Shown one piece after another: positions 45,950 through 56,842 of a DNA stretch of 64,000 bases. Both the position numbers and the translations under genes were made by a program. The notes below the pieces were generated by a model. The model saw nothing but the letters and a program-made list of their open reading frames with translations. It had not been told where the DNA came from and searched no databases. The stretch is from Populus alba (Eukaryota > Streptophyta > Magnoliopsida > Malpighiales > Salicaceae): positions 4,183,875-4,247,874 of the forward strand of contig NC_133300.1 in the NCBI RefSeq assembly GCF_005239225.2, written 5' to 3'. How positions within the stretch are numbered: position 1 is the stretch's first letter; each line of letters opens with the position of its first letter.

Positions 45950-47427
45950 CCCTTGACAAACAGCCAATTGAGAGCTTCTGGGCTAAATCTGGAATCAAAT
46001 GGAATTAAACTTAAGAGCTCAGAGCGTGAAATTAATTTCCATATTAAAGATAAAGTAAGTTGAAGTTCAATGATGTGATCCAATTCCAGATATTTTTTGG
46101 CTGGTTTGGACAAAGCATCCTGTCCAGACCAGCCACAGCCAATTGATAGCTTCTGGGCTAAACCTAGCATCAAATGGAATTAACTTGATCTCAGATAAAT
46201 GAAATTAAAGGCAAAAGAAAATGAAATAGAAGATCTGGTGGAATCAAAGATGTAATGCAACTAATGGTTCATCAGGCTGAGAAATTACTTGCTTTATTAA
46301 AGCTTACAGATACAAGCACACATATCCCTGGACGCGCACAAAAATTATGGAAGAGGAAGAAAAATATGAAAGACAAAGAAGCTGGAGTGCAGGATCAGGG
46401 GATGAGAGTGATAACATTAAGCAACACTGTCACTCACAATTGCCAACATATGATTACTGCAATTAGGGTTAACAGAGGTGATATTCATACATGCATCCAA
46501 CACAGAAAAGTGATCAAGCTTGCTGGCAGCACATGTAGTAGATATTAAGGTTAAGCTGGGTTGACTGGAGAATATAATCTACTTACTTTCCATTAAGTCC
46601 CAACGACAAGCCAGCAAGAACAACATAGGTACCAAATGCCATGAATGGAATGTACAAGTCTGGTGCATTTATATCATAGATTGGGGGTTTATAGGAAAGC
46701 CTGCCCCCTACTGGCTCGGTTATCCTCGTCCAATGTCCCTGAGAAAAGCATGGTAAGGACAAAAGTTCACAACAATATGAAAAAAATGGTGTGGGCTAGA
46801 AAAAAGCATTAGATTAGATATGTTACCCTGTGCAGAAATGGAAACAAAACAACCTTCAGTTTGTTCCTCACATAGTGCTCATTCACTTGGAAATAGTACT
46901 GTGGATCAGAGAAGTATCTACTTATCTGTTTATTTAAAAGAAAATGTCAGTTAAAATCACATAGTTATCAAACAAAAGTACAACAATCTAATCTTCCCAA
47001 GAATGAAATGTTGAAATGGGAATAGAAAATTTTATCTTTCTTTTCATTGAAAAAATTTCTAAAATGAACCCATAACATATATGTAAAGAGGAATGAATTG
47101 GTGCAATGCCAGTGGTTTAAAGACATTGGCATGAGGTTTCGAGGTGTCCAACATAAATCACATCTGAACTGCATGCTTAACCAGAACGGAAGCATTTGGC
47201 TAACAGCAAGCTTAAACCACAATGATTTGACATAAAAGCCTCAGAATGCTACTTACATTACTTTGTACATACTCAGAACTTGAGCCCAAAATTTTCTCTC
47301 CATATGCACCCAGCCCACTTTTCATGAGTCCTGAACCAGCTCCGTAGAAGGAATTCCCAAATGGATTGGGCTGGGGGTTGGTTGGAGGTCTTGGCACCCC
47401 AGGCTGAGGTCCCACATTGTTATACAT
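45601..47427 (-). CDS. YIF1/HRF1-family integral membrane protein (four coding exons)
   Basis: Coding exons in order: 47427-47257, 46925-46827, 46738-46587, 45988-45601; 269 residues, all junctions GT-AG and in phase. A 5'-UTR exon beginning near 48483 is likely (donor GCTCCAG|GTCATA; acceptor AAGTGCAG|AAATG three bases before the ATG). The cytosolic N terminus is Pro/Gly/Asn-rich ([15 protein letters not shown]), followed by [20 protein letters not shown] and FLHRGHWTRI, then about five hydrophobic segments including [19 protein letters not shown]. This is the YIF1 family, which with YIP1 and YOS1 partners acts in ER-to-Golgi vesicle transport. A short copy of the start of the last exon lies inside its third intron (46136-46183). 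Its 3' half was copied to 55301-55623. Confidence 0.92.
46136..46215 (-). repeat. Partial duplicate of YIF1 last-exon start within the intron
   Basis: 46136-46183 matches 45961-46008 at 44 of 48 positions ('cagccaattgatagc', 'ttctgggctaaacctagc', 'atcaaatggaattaa'), offset 175 bp. It includes a possible acceptor, AG before GTTTAGCCCAGAAGC on the minus strand. Confidence 0.85.
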
Positions 47428-49310
47428 TTCTGCACTTAGGAGCGAAAACAATCAGAACAAATTTGTTTCCATAAGAACTGCTCATTAGCACTGAATCTCT
47501 TAGCTGAGTCAATCAAGCACTGATTACTAATGGATGCTTAAATTCTAATTTGTTTCAGAAACCAATTAAATCCACAAGGTCATTCAAATAAAATAGAAGA
47601 AAAGTTTCAAGCTCAACAGGGAACAACTGATCTCACTTAATATTATTAAGAAAGAGGATGCCTTATGCATCCTTAAAATGAAACTGTTAACTTGAGGCTT
47701 ATGAAGTTTTATATAATACTAAAATCAAAATACATTCTCCTCCATCTACTGCATATTCTCATGGTTTAATTGGCATATGGACCATCTTCCAAATACCCCC
47801 CCCCTCCACCACTATCCAATCACCAGTAAAAAGATATAACTTACAATCTGACCATGTCCTAAGCAACCGACACGGACTCAGGATCTCATGAAACAAAAGG
47901 CAAAAGGGAGGTTCCCGGTACATCCATTGTTTGTAAAAACACAGCCAAAATCCTCACGCATCCTATATTCCTAAACATATTCCTCTTTCTTTCTAAACAA
48001 TTAAACACCGTCACTAAACCTCCCAAAACTCTCCTGCCAATCCAAAACACATCAAGCACCTAGCAGCACCTTTTCCTCAACTTCTCCAACAATTGACATC
48101 ATACACCACAACTAAAAAAAAAATAACCTACCCAAAACTGCATGCCTACAAGACCCATTTACCGATCCTCTTCAGAAACCAAACTAATCACTCAAAGGCA
48201 ACTAAAAACTTCTTTTTCATCCATGAATCCTCTATAGTTCCAGACTTTTCCAATAAAAACAATAAAACCACCTCTCTATGGCCCATCACGAAACTCCCTC
48301 GATGACACAAAATCTTAACAACCCATTTTAATAAATCCCAAAAAATTCTTAAACCCCGAATCCCATCAAAATCACAGCACAAACACGTACCATTCAATCA
48401 ATCTACCTAATCTATTTGCATTAAAACATACACACAAACGCATACAGAAAAATAAAGTTAAACATGGATCTAAGAATATGACCTGGAGCCGGAGATTTAG
48501 GTGGTGTTTTCTGGCGATCGTATCTTGGGTTTACCGGTGATGGGATTTTATTCTAAAAAGGAACCGAGGAAAAGAAAACTATGTATGCAAGTAACGGTTT
48601 GTGGATTCTGGAGAAGGAATGGGAATTATGTAAGGGTGGTGGCACGTGCTGTGCACCTGCAAAGGAGCGTTGGTTCTTTTTCTTTATAGATTTGACTAAT
48701 TTTCCTTGCATCATTGGGTCATTTAGGGATTGACAAGTAATGGGTCGGAGCTCCAAATTTAAAGGTGAGAGTTTTTTACAATCTAATAGCTCGACAACTG
48801 CCTCCGCCGTAGTTGGAATCATATTATTTTTTAAAAACATAACCCAAAAAAATATTCAAGAAATATTTTATATTATTATTAAATTTAATTTAATGTTTCA
48901 TTCTCAAATCTTTTTATTAGAACATTTAAAATTAAATTGTATAAAAAAATATTTTAATGTGATCCAAATAATTTAGCTAGTTCATAGATAATAATAGACC
49001 CAATAAAAAATTAATTAAATATAAGAATTAATTAAACTTTTAATTAATAAAATTAATTTTATTAAGGATTTAATCAATGAAATATTAAGTTTGAAAATCT
49101 AATTTAAACTTAATTGATAAAAAGAGTTTAATTCATACAAACTCGGTTGGTTGAAAAGAGAAACAAAATTGGAAAAAAAAATAGAAGTTTGAAGGTTAAT
49201 TAGGTTTTAAATTGAAGAATTTTGAAACCAAGGATCAATATGTAAAACAACATAAAAATTTAAGGGTTCAATCAAAGAAAGCCAAGGGTGAAATTGCAAG
49301 GGATTCAAAA

Positions 49311-49673
49311 AATTAGTGCTAATTGGGAGTTTCATTACAAAATTTCAAAGATTTAGGGATCAAATTAAACAATACCATAATTTCACTATTCATCTTCTTC
49401 TTCTCATTTAAACAAGAGAAAAGGATGTTCAAGTGCTTTCCTTCCAGCTCTAATTTCTTCCTCATCTATTCACCATTATAAAATTCCAAAGATTTAGGGA
49501 TTAAAAAATTAGTGCTGATTGAGGGTTTCATTACAAAATTCTAAAGGTTTAGGGATCAAATTAAAAAATACCATAATTTCACTATTCATCATCTTCTTTT
49601 CATATAAACAAGAGAAAAAGATGTTCAAGTGCTCTCCTTCCAGCCCTAATTTCTTCCTCATCTCTTCACCATT
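49311..49673. repeat. Tandem duplication, period 196 bp
   Basis: Units start at 49311 and 49507 with 'aattagtgct' and share 'tttcattacaaaatt', 'tttagggatcaaatta', 'ataatttcactattcatc' and 'atgttcaagtgct'. Confidence 0.9.
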
Positions 49674-51472
49674 CCACACAAATCTTATAAAAACATATGC
49701 TCAGGTATTTGTACTTTACTCTAAACTAAAATTCGAGCTCTTATAACATTTAAAAGACCAGCAAATTCTCTCCCAAAACATTACCCAGCATGCTCTTCCT
49801 GCAAAAATAATCTTGTATTTTCCGTTGTCAATTTCTCAACATAAGGATCGATATTCCATTAACCCATGAATGGCAATACTAGTCTCAGCTAAGAAGGCAC
49901 ACCAACACCAGCACACCTGTGACTTCATCTTCTCCGTTCATAGCAGCTACAACGACAAGTCATAGCAATACTAGTTCAGCCGAGAGCCACGTCAACAACA
50001 GCAAAGTCTTCAAACCGTGAGCAGCCACTGTGTAATGGCAGTTCAACCTTCACCTCCTCTACACTGTGAGCAACAGTTCTAGAGGGTCTTTTTCATCAGA
50101 AGTCAACTGGTCACGATACAACAGCTTCCTTCAAGTAGCAGTAGCAGAGTAACAACTGTTCTTTTCCTCTCCATCATAGCAACAACAGAGGTTCACGGTT
50201 CGGTAACTTCTCTAAGCCCTAAACAGCAATGGAAGCAAACACATCCACTGTGCAGTCGTGAGCCTCTAGGTATAACCCTTCCTTTTCTTGTTACGATACT
50301 GCATGTTTAGATGGACTGTGTTCTCTTTAGTTAACGTCCTAGTTTGAAACTGGCAAAAACATGAATAGGAGTACCATTTCCATTTGGCTGGAAAATGCGT
50401 GTTTCTGGGTAAATATGAATGCTGGGGACGTATGTAAATTGAGAGTTTTTGGGTGCAGATCCTTTATCATTATTATGGTTTATGTCTTCTTGTTTGATGG
50501 GCTGCTATTTAAGGCTCGGTTATTTTGATTCTTTTGGATGGGCTGGACTTCAATTTGAAATATTTGAATAAATTTTATGGGCTGTTTTGAATTTTAGGTT
50601 CCATAGTTTTTAGACCCCATCCGGTATAATAATAGGGTCACGGGTCAGATAAGTTGACCCGGGTTAATCTGATTCAACCCAAAAAAAAAGAGCTTGCAAA
50701 TGTCTATAACTGTATCTCTAAGCAAACTGAGTGGAAGCATCACGTGTTCCTATTATTCCAAGAAATAATAAAATTCTCATTCAATTATACAAGTTGTTGA
50801 ACGATATCACCCACTTGCAAATACTTGACATCCTTTATTGTTTACCTCAAATTAAAAGAGAGTTAAATCTTCCCCTATGCACCTCCATCACATGGGTAGA
50901 TTGTCTACCAAACTATGAACACTCTTCGTGCAATTAGCCTCCTATTTACTCTACTAATTGACAAGTAGTGTAGATGGTTGTTTGATTCCATAACAGATCA
51001 AACAAAGTATGCATGAACGGAGCTACTGCTCCTTGTCTCAACTACTGGTGTCCTTCTCTTGATGGAAAGCATGTTGCTGGTTCATGCATGGTTGCAATTT
51101 TTGATTGAATTCACTAGTGGTTTTGTATGTTGGTTGGAGTTTATGCCTGCAATTACAGGCAACATTTAGCTGCTTTCATTGCTCCCAAGCTCATCTCCTC
51201 GGTTGGAAGGAGATTTGTTTTTCTAATACTGCTGGTTTTTGGGTCTTCTAGCAGATGCTTTCATTGTTTGCTAGTTTGGGTTTTCAAGTATGTTTATTGT
51301 CACACGGCTTTAATGTTTGTTCAATGGATCATGTTCCCTTTACTTTTTGTTTAGCAAGATTATCTTGCTTATGGTTTGTTCAAGAAAGTCTATTCTCTTT
51401 GTCTGGGTATGTTTGTATATATGTATTGTTGGTCTCCAACTTGTTTCATGATCTATACAATTCTTACATTTG

Positions 51473-51497
51473 ATATATATATATATATATATATATA
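51473..51497. repeat. (AT)n microsatellite
   Basis: About twelve AT units. Confidence 0.93.
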
Positions 51498-53624
51498 TGC
51501 ATGAACGTGGACAACAAAACGAGAGAGAAAAGTCTTTGTATGGCTGCTAGCTGCTATGAAAAGACATATGGATACAAGTAACATCGGCTTCATCTATCAT
51601 AGATTTGAAATAGTGATTCAGAGTCTTTTGCTCCTCTGTTTTTCTTCACGACTGAAATGGCTTTGAAGATTTCGAGGTTTTTTAAATTCTCATTCTTGTC
51701 TTCATTGTTAATCGTTTTGGCCTTTTAATTGTAAAATACCAAAACGATGTCGTTCCGCATATACATATATATCGACCGAGTTTTGTGGAGCCAAATTCCC
51801 AGCTGGTTTTTACTTAGAACCGGCTTGGTCCCGGGTCAGGCCGGGTTTCAAAACTATAGGACAAACTATTGAGGTTTTTGGTCAAGTCCAGGTCTATCTG
51901 GCTAGGTTGAGCCCTTCAGCGCTTATGATTATGTTTGGTTGTTCTGAAATTTTATAAAGCAAAAATATTTTTTTGTGTTTTACAATGTGTTTGATAAACA
52001 TGTCCTAACAAATTTTTTATAGTTGTTTTTGTTGATTTGTTTGTGTTTTTGCCAAATAAACCTTAAATAATTTCAAGACAATTCTAAAAAAATCAAAAAC
52101 CAATTTATAATTTTTTATGGGTCCTTCACGTGTTTTCCAATCTTTTTATTTAATATTTGAGTTTTAAACTTGTACTATAAGATACTGACCCGATATTAAA
52201 TAAACTTACACTGGAAGCAATTGTACCTAAATTTGACCGTATTTGCTTTAATTCAATTTTTTAAGGGGGTTAAAATTTAGAAATTAAAAGATTTGGTACC
52301 AACATTTATTTAGGGGTGTGATTTGTAACTTGTAAGAAAATCTATATTGTGTTTTGTTTAAACAAACAATCTATTTTTCAAATTTAATTTTTAAATCTAA
52401 ATCAAATTTAAATTTGAAAAAGCATGAGTTTATATTTGTTTTGGAATTTGAGTCTCTTTATACTTTATATTATAATGCATCAACTTTTCGTTGTGTGAAT
52501 CCACAATGAAAGGGTGATTTTTCCCTTGATGGGATAGCATAGGTTTAGGGGTTAGAAGGTAATTTTGCATTTTTAGCTACAATATAATTACTAAATGGCC
52601 CATGGAGAGAAAAAAAACCCTTTAGGTTTAAGGGCTTTTCAAGTTTTATGTATTTTTTTTGTACTGGTTAATTACTTAAATGCCTCTCAAAAATAATCTC
52701 TATTAATTATAGAGCAGGGGCACTTTTGGTTTTTCTTCCAGATTTTTTTTTTTTTTGGCAATTTTCATGTTTGGTCTGGGGTGATTGAGTAATTTCATAA
52801 ATGTAAATTAATATTTATTCAGGCGGTGGTTGGCACGTGCAAGAAAGTGGTCGCCACTCACACTCTTTGGGTGGCATGTGCAGCGCCCTGACACCTAACT
52901 CTGCTTTCCAAGGTGGCATTAGATGCGTTGTGCCACCTCCATCACAGTGGTTCGATGTGTGTACGGCTAAGAGGAGTGGTGGAGCTCTGAGAATGAGTTT
53001 TTTCCTCGGCCCCCCTCTTTCCTCTTTTCCTCCTAGAAAACCGTGCAAGTCATTGCAAAAATACAAGAAAGTATGTCTATTTGTTTGTTAAGTTAAATTA
53101 GATCTTTATTTTTTTTATTGCAATGTAATTGGTCTTGAATAATTTATTGAGTTGATTTATTTTTTCAATTTCATCTCTTAACACTTGATTTTTATATTAA
53201 ATTTGATCATTATTCTTTTAATTACATAGTATTTGGTCTTGAATCATATATTAGGTTAATTTATTTTTCAAATTCATCCTTTAGACTTGATTTTATATTG
53301 GATTTTTATAAATTATTTAGGCATTAGTTTAGAAAAAAACAGAGAGAGCGCAGGGGACAAGGTTGTTAACAAATGTCTACCTTGAAAGGACATTTCTCAT
53401 GCTGTTTTTTTAGACCAAAATTGAGGAGCACAATCTTGTTTTTCTAAAGAAGGGTAGTTGAAATGGTTTCAATTGGAATGACCGCCATGAAATCATTCTT
53501 TAAAGGTTTCTAAATAACTTTCTTGCAACGAAATAGTCATGAATCATCCGTGTATAAGTGTGCGAAGTCTGTGATAGCCAAGCAAACAATCGAAAATCTA
53601 GATCGCCTGCCTCCCCTTGAACCA

Positions 53625-54869
53625 ATGGCCAAACAACTGCGCTCCCTCCTTTCTTCTTGCTTGCTCTCTGTCACTGTATCCATAGTTCTTCTCCATATAC
53701 CATCTCGAGTTCATTCAGTAACATTGAAATCAGATGTTGAAGCCCTCCAGGCACTGATGCAGGCCGTCGATCCCGTCTCGATTGTGAGGTATTCCTACCT
53801 CCATAGCTGGGATTTCGCGTTCGATCCATGTGAGGCTGCAGGGTTATTTCAAGGGATCTTGTGCACATTCCCTGCAGACAAATCGGCCAACCGTATAATG
53901 GCAATTGATCTTGATCCTGCCGGGTATGATGGCTTTCTGACAGCGTCGATCGGGAATCTGACAGAGCTTACCTCCCTTAGGATAAGCAAAAACAACTTTC
54001 GAGGGCCAATACCAGAAACCATAGCCAACCTTCAAAAGCTCACCAGACTATCATTGACTCAAAATCTCTTCACTGGGATAATACCTCAAGGAATCATTAA
54101 TCTCAAGCATCTTCAAATCTTGGACCTGTCACAGAACCACCTCTCTAGCAAAATTCCTGCTGATATTACAACTTTGAGAAGCTTGGTGCAGTTGAGCTTG
54201 TCAAACAATGCATTGTCTGGCAGAATTCCAGACCTCTCCGCATTGTGGCAGCTGAGCACATTGGATCTTAGCAGCAACAATCTAGATGGAATTGTGCCCA
54301 ATCTTCCAATGAACTTGAGAAAATTGTCGCTGAGCCATAATGTACTATCAGGACACCTTTCACCTGTGAGCGTCCTCCAACACCTCACAGTACTAGATTT
54401 GAGTGATAACAGGTTTGCAGGTCTCATTCGTCAGGAAATTCTCACTTTGCCTCTGGTGGAACGCCTTAACATCTCAAATAATCAATTCACGGAAATGGAG
54501 CCATTGCCATACCCCAGGGAAGGTTTACAGCTTCGTGTGCTGGACGCACACGCTAACAGGCTGCGTGGTCATCTGCCCATCAGCTTGGTTAATATAGCGA
54601 ATTTATCATCAATTGATCTATCCCATAATAATTTCTCTGGACGAATCCCACTAGAATATGGAGCCAAACTGGGGAGTTCATGGAAAAGCTTGCTCTTAGA
54701 AGACAATTTTCTGATAGGAAATCTTCCACCGCAGTTTATTAACGGGACAGTGGCGGTTAGAGCCAACATTGCCCGCAATTGCTTAAGGTGTCCACCAAAC
54801 ATTCGGTTTTGCAGAGGAGGGCAAAGGCCAAACTCAGAGTGTGTCGGGCAGCATGATCACAGCAATTGA
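53625..54869 (+). CDS. Secreted leucine-rich-repeat protein, copy 2
   Basis: Same length as copy 1 (414 residues from the equivalent ATG), no stops or frameshifts. The signal peptide, cysteine caps and repeat number are preserved. Differences are scattered single residues, several in solvent-exposed LRR positions (for example LTQNLFTGIIP for LPQNLFTGRIP, LSQNHLSSKIP for MSQNNLSSQIP, RQEILT for HREILT) and at the C terminus (VGQHDHSN for VEQQDHST). Retention of a full frame after duplication suggests that it may still be functional. The duplicated block includes only about 245 bp upstream of the ATG, so its promoter is at least partly new. Confidence 0.88.
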   Translation: MAKQLRSLLSSCLLSVTVSIVLLHIPSRVHSVTLKSDVEALQALMQAVDPVSIVRYSYLHSWDFAFDPCEAAGLFQGILCTFPADKSANRIMAIDLDPAGYDGFLTASIGNLTELTSLRISKNNFRGPIPETIANLQKLTRLSLTQNLFTGIIPQGIINLKHLQILDLSQNHLSSKIPADITTLRSLVQLSLSNNALSGRIPDLSALWQLSTLDLSSNNLDGIVPNLPMNLRKLSLSHNVLSGHLSPVSVLQHLTVLDLSDNRFAGLIRQEILTLPLVERLNISNNQFTEMEPLPYPREGLQLRVLDAHANRLRGHLPISLVNIANLSSIDLSHNNFSGRIPLEYGAKLGSSWKSLLLEDNFLIGNLPPQFINGTVAVRANIARNCLRCPPNIRFCRGGQRPNSECVGQHDHSN

Positions 54870-56842
54870 GATGTTACTGTGAATTCACAATGGATCATCA
54901 AACAAATTCCATGTACTCGAGCTTATAATAAAGTCCTGTGAGGCAAGCTTCCACTCCCTAATCAAGGGTGGGATGCGAGTTTAGTTTTCATCCAAAATAT
55001 AGTTCAGTGGTTCCAGCGAAGGAGAAGGTGTCATAATCTGTAGTCTTCATTAATGCATTTCCAGTGTTGAACAAATTTCCATTTATCCATAGGATAAATT
55101 AATTATCTGTAATGTTGCAACTTACATTTTATCAACAATCAAACAACACAGACTTTCCCAGATTTCAATGTGGATGAAAAGAGCAGTGGATTCACAAGCT
55201 TATCAGCAAAAAAAATCACCTCGAAATCAGCTAATATACCAAAAATTTCTGATATTTCATAACTCTACAAATACATGTTTCTACAACATAACAGAGCAGT
55301 TTAGAGAAACTAATTAACACCAGCATTGCCAAGCCATGCATAAAAATGGGAACCGAACCAAAGCGATGAGGAGCAAGAGAAAATGGTGTCTGCTAGAATC
55401 AAAGCTCCTCATCTCTGCAAAAAGTACTCTCTTCATTGTCTTCACCAAGAAAATTCCCATGTAGTAAGAGCATCCAGATAAGATCTTTCCATGGACAGCA
55501 AAACACATGCCTGTGAAGGTATACCCAGCATATGCAACAATGTCTAACAAGGGCGCCTCCCCGCTACCCAATGAAAGGAATATCATTTGTAGCAATGCAA
55601 CCTACATTAACCAGCCGAGCAATACAATTGTACTCTTTTATAGCTTGTATTTAAAATTAAATTTTATATATAACTTAGTTGACTTGTTCGGTCGATGGAT
55701 AATCTGAAGAATTGATAAAAAAAAATTAATAATAAAATTAAAAAAAAACAAACAAAAAAAATCTCAACCCCATTTCTTACTTAAAACCACGTTTCAAAGT
55801 AAACTGTGTCGAAGTATATATAACTTCACCATTGTTTAGTTATTATCTCAAGGAAAAAAAAACATAGATAAAAATGTATTTTTGTATGTTTGGTTTTAAA
55901 ATATATAAATTCACTCAAAAAAAATTTTTATAGAGCCAAGTTTATTTGAAGTTTTTATCTTTTTAACTAAATATATTTTTATAGGCCAAATTCAAGGCTC
56001 ATAGGCCCCCGTATAGACCTTTCAACTGTCAAGGCCTTATCTCAATGTGCATTAACCCAATCCCTTCTTTCTCAACGCCAACACTAAACTCTCAGACAAA
56101 TCCCTCGCCCATGTTTGTCTGTCTGGCATAACAGGTGAGTTTCGTACTCCATTGTTGTAAGTTGGAACGTTGCTCCATCTTTACACCACCCACATGGTTC
56201 TTAACAGTTTTCATCAACTGGGTTCTTACAGATTTTGGTAAAGTTGGTTTCTTTGGTCATGTTTTTTCCTGTTGTTTGCATATAACAGTTGTAAAAAGTT
56301 GTGTTTTTTTGGTGATTTATGGTGCTTGGGTTTGTTCTACTAGGCAATGCTTGGTCTCTTACTTGGGAATTGATGATGGAAGTTTAGAAAGGATTGTAAT
56401 TCATGATGTTAGTGAACCAAAGAAAATTAAACAAAAGAATGGAAAGAGATATCATTCCATTTTGAATCTTAGAGTGAACCAAATATTACCCTTTTGTCTG
56501 AAGTTTCAATCTTTTTTACTTTAGGTAATGTTTGGTTTACTTAGGAATTGATGGTGGAAATTAGAATGATTTTGCTAATTGATTTTAGGAAGCCAAGAAT
56601 GTTAAACAAAAGAATGGAAGGAGATTATGTTCCATTTCCATCAATCTTGTGTGAACCAAAAATGACCCATTTGTTTAAGATTTTTATCTTTTTTTTTTTA
56701 TTTTGATGAATATATTATCTATTTCTGCTTGACATTGCAGGGGATTCCATGGAATAATATCAAAAGCTATACTCAGTTTATTTGAAATACTTTAGTGACT
56801 AATACGACTCTATTCACTTACTAAGAAAAAAATAAGACCCAA
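54870..56842. other. LRR 3' flank, YIF1 pseudogene, NARS promoter and 5' UTR
   Basis: After the LRR 3' flank and the YIF1 fragment, 55.63-56.0 kb is AT-rich. About 56.03-56.84 kb is the 5' region of the asparaginyl-tRNA synthetase, with a likely 5'-UTR intron 56135-56740 (CAG|GTGAGT...ATTGCAG). Confidence 0.6.
55301..55623 (-). pseudogene. Truncated YIF1 pseudogene (part of last exon)
   Basis: Corresponds to 45601-45949. It lacks all upstream exons and the first part of the last exon because the duplication ended there. It also has a 27-bp in-frame deletion (the segment coding ILMPCACLC) and a one-base insertion near the C terminus ('gcataaaaatggg' for 'gcgaaaaatggg') that shifts the last residues. 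It cannot make a YIF1 protein. Confidence 0.93.

Larger units (their letters stand above)
48483..53379. other. Intergenic: YIF1 promoter side, decayed LTR-like sequence, AT-rich filler
   Basis: 48483 to about 48800 is probably the YIF1 5' UTR exon and promoter, with a CACGTG core near 48645. 48.9-50.3 kb is repeat-like, with a 196-bp tandem duplication (49311-49673) and LTR-like CAG/CTTC-rich text. 51473-51497 is an AT microsatellite. 50.3-53.3 kb holds no gene I can support; the frames at 51127-51473 and 52815-53091 are unconvincing. 53311-53375 is shared with an intron at 61.7 kb. Confidence 0.6.
53380..55623. repeat. LRR/YIF1 segmental duplication, copy 2
   Basis: Direct partner of 43727-45949, carrying an intact LRR gene and a truncated YIF1 end. 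Five bases to its left is a sequence shared with 61702-61761. Confidence 0.92.

Noticed and set aside
51127..51473. Two overlapping hydrophobic frames
   Set aside because: T-rich DNA naturally yields Phe/Leu/Val-rich frames; no start context, splice signals or homology.
53523..53624. Upstream in-frame start for LRR copy 2 (and 43895 for copy 1)
   Set aside because: The added residues precede the signal peptide and differ between copies at their start; the internal ATG gives a canonical secretion signal.
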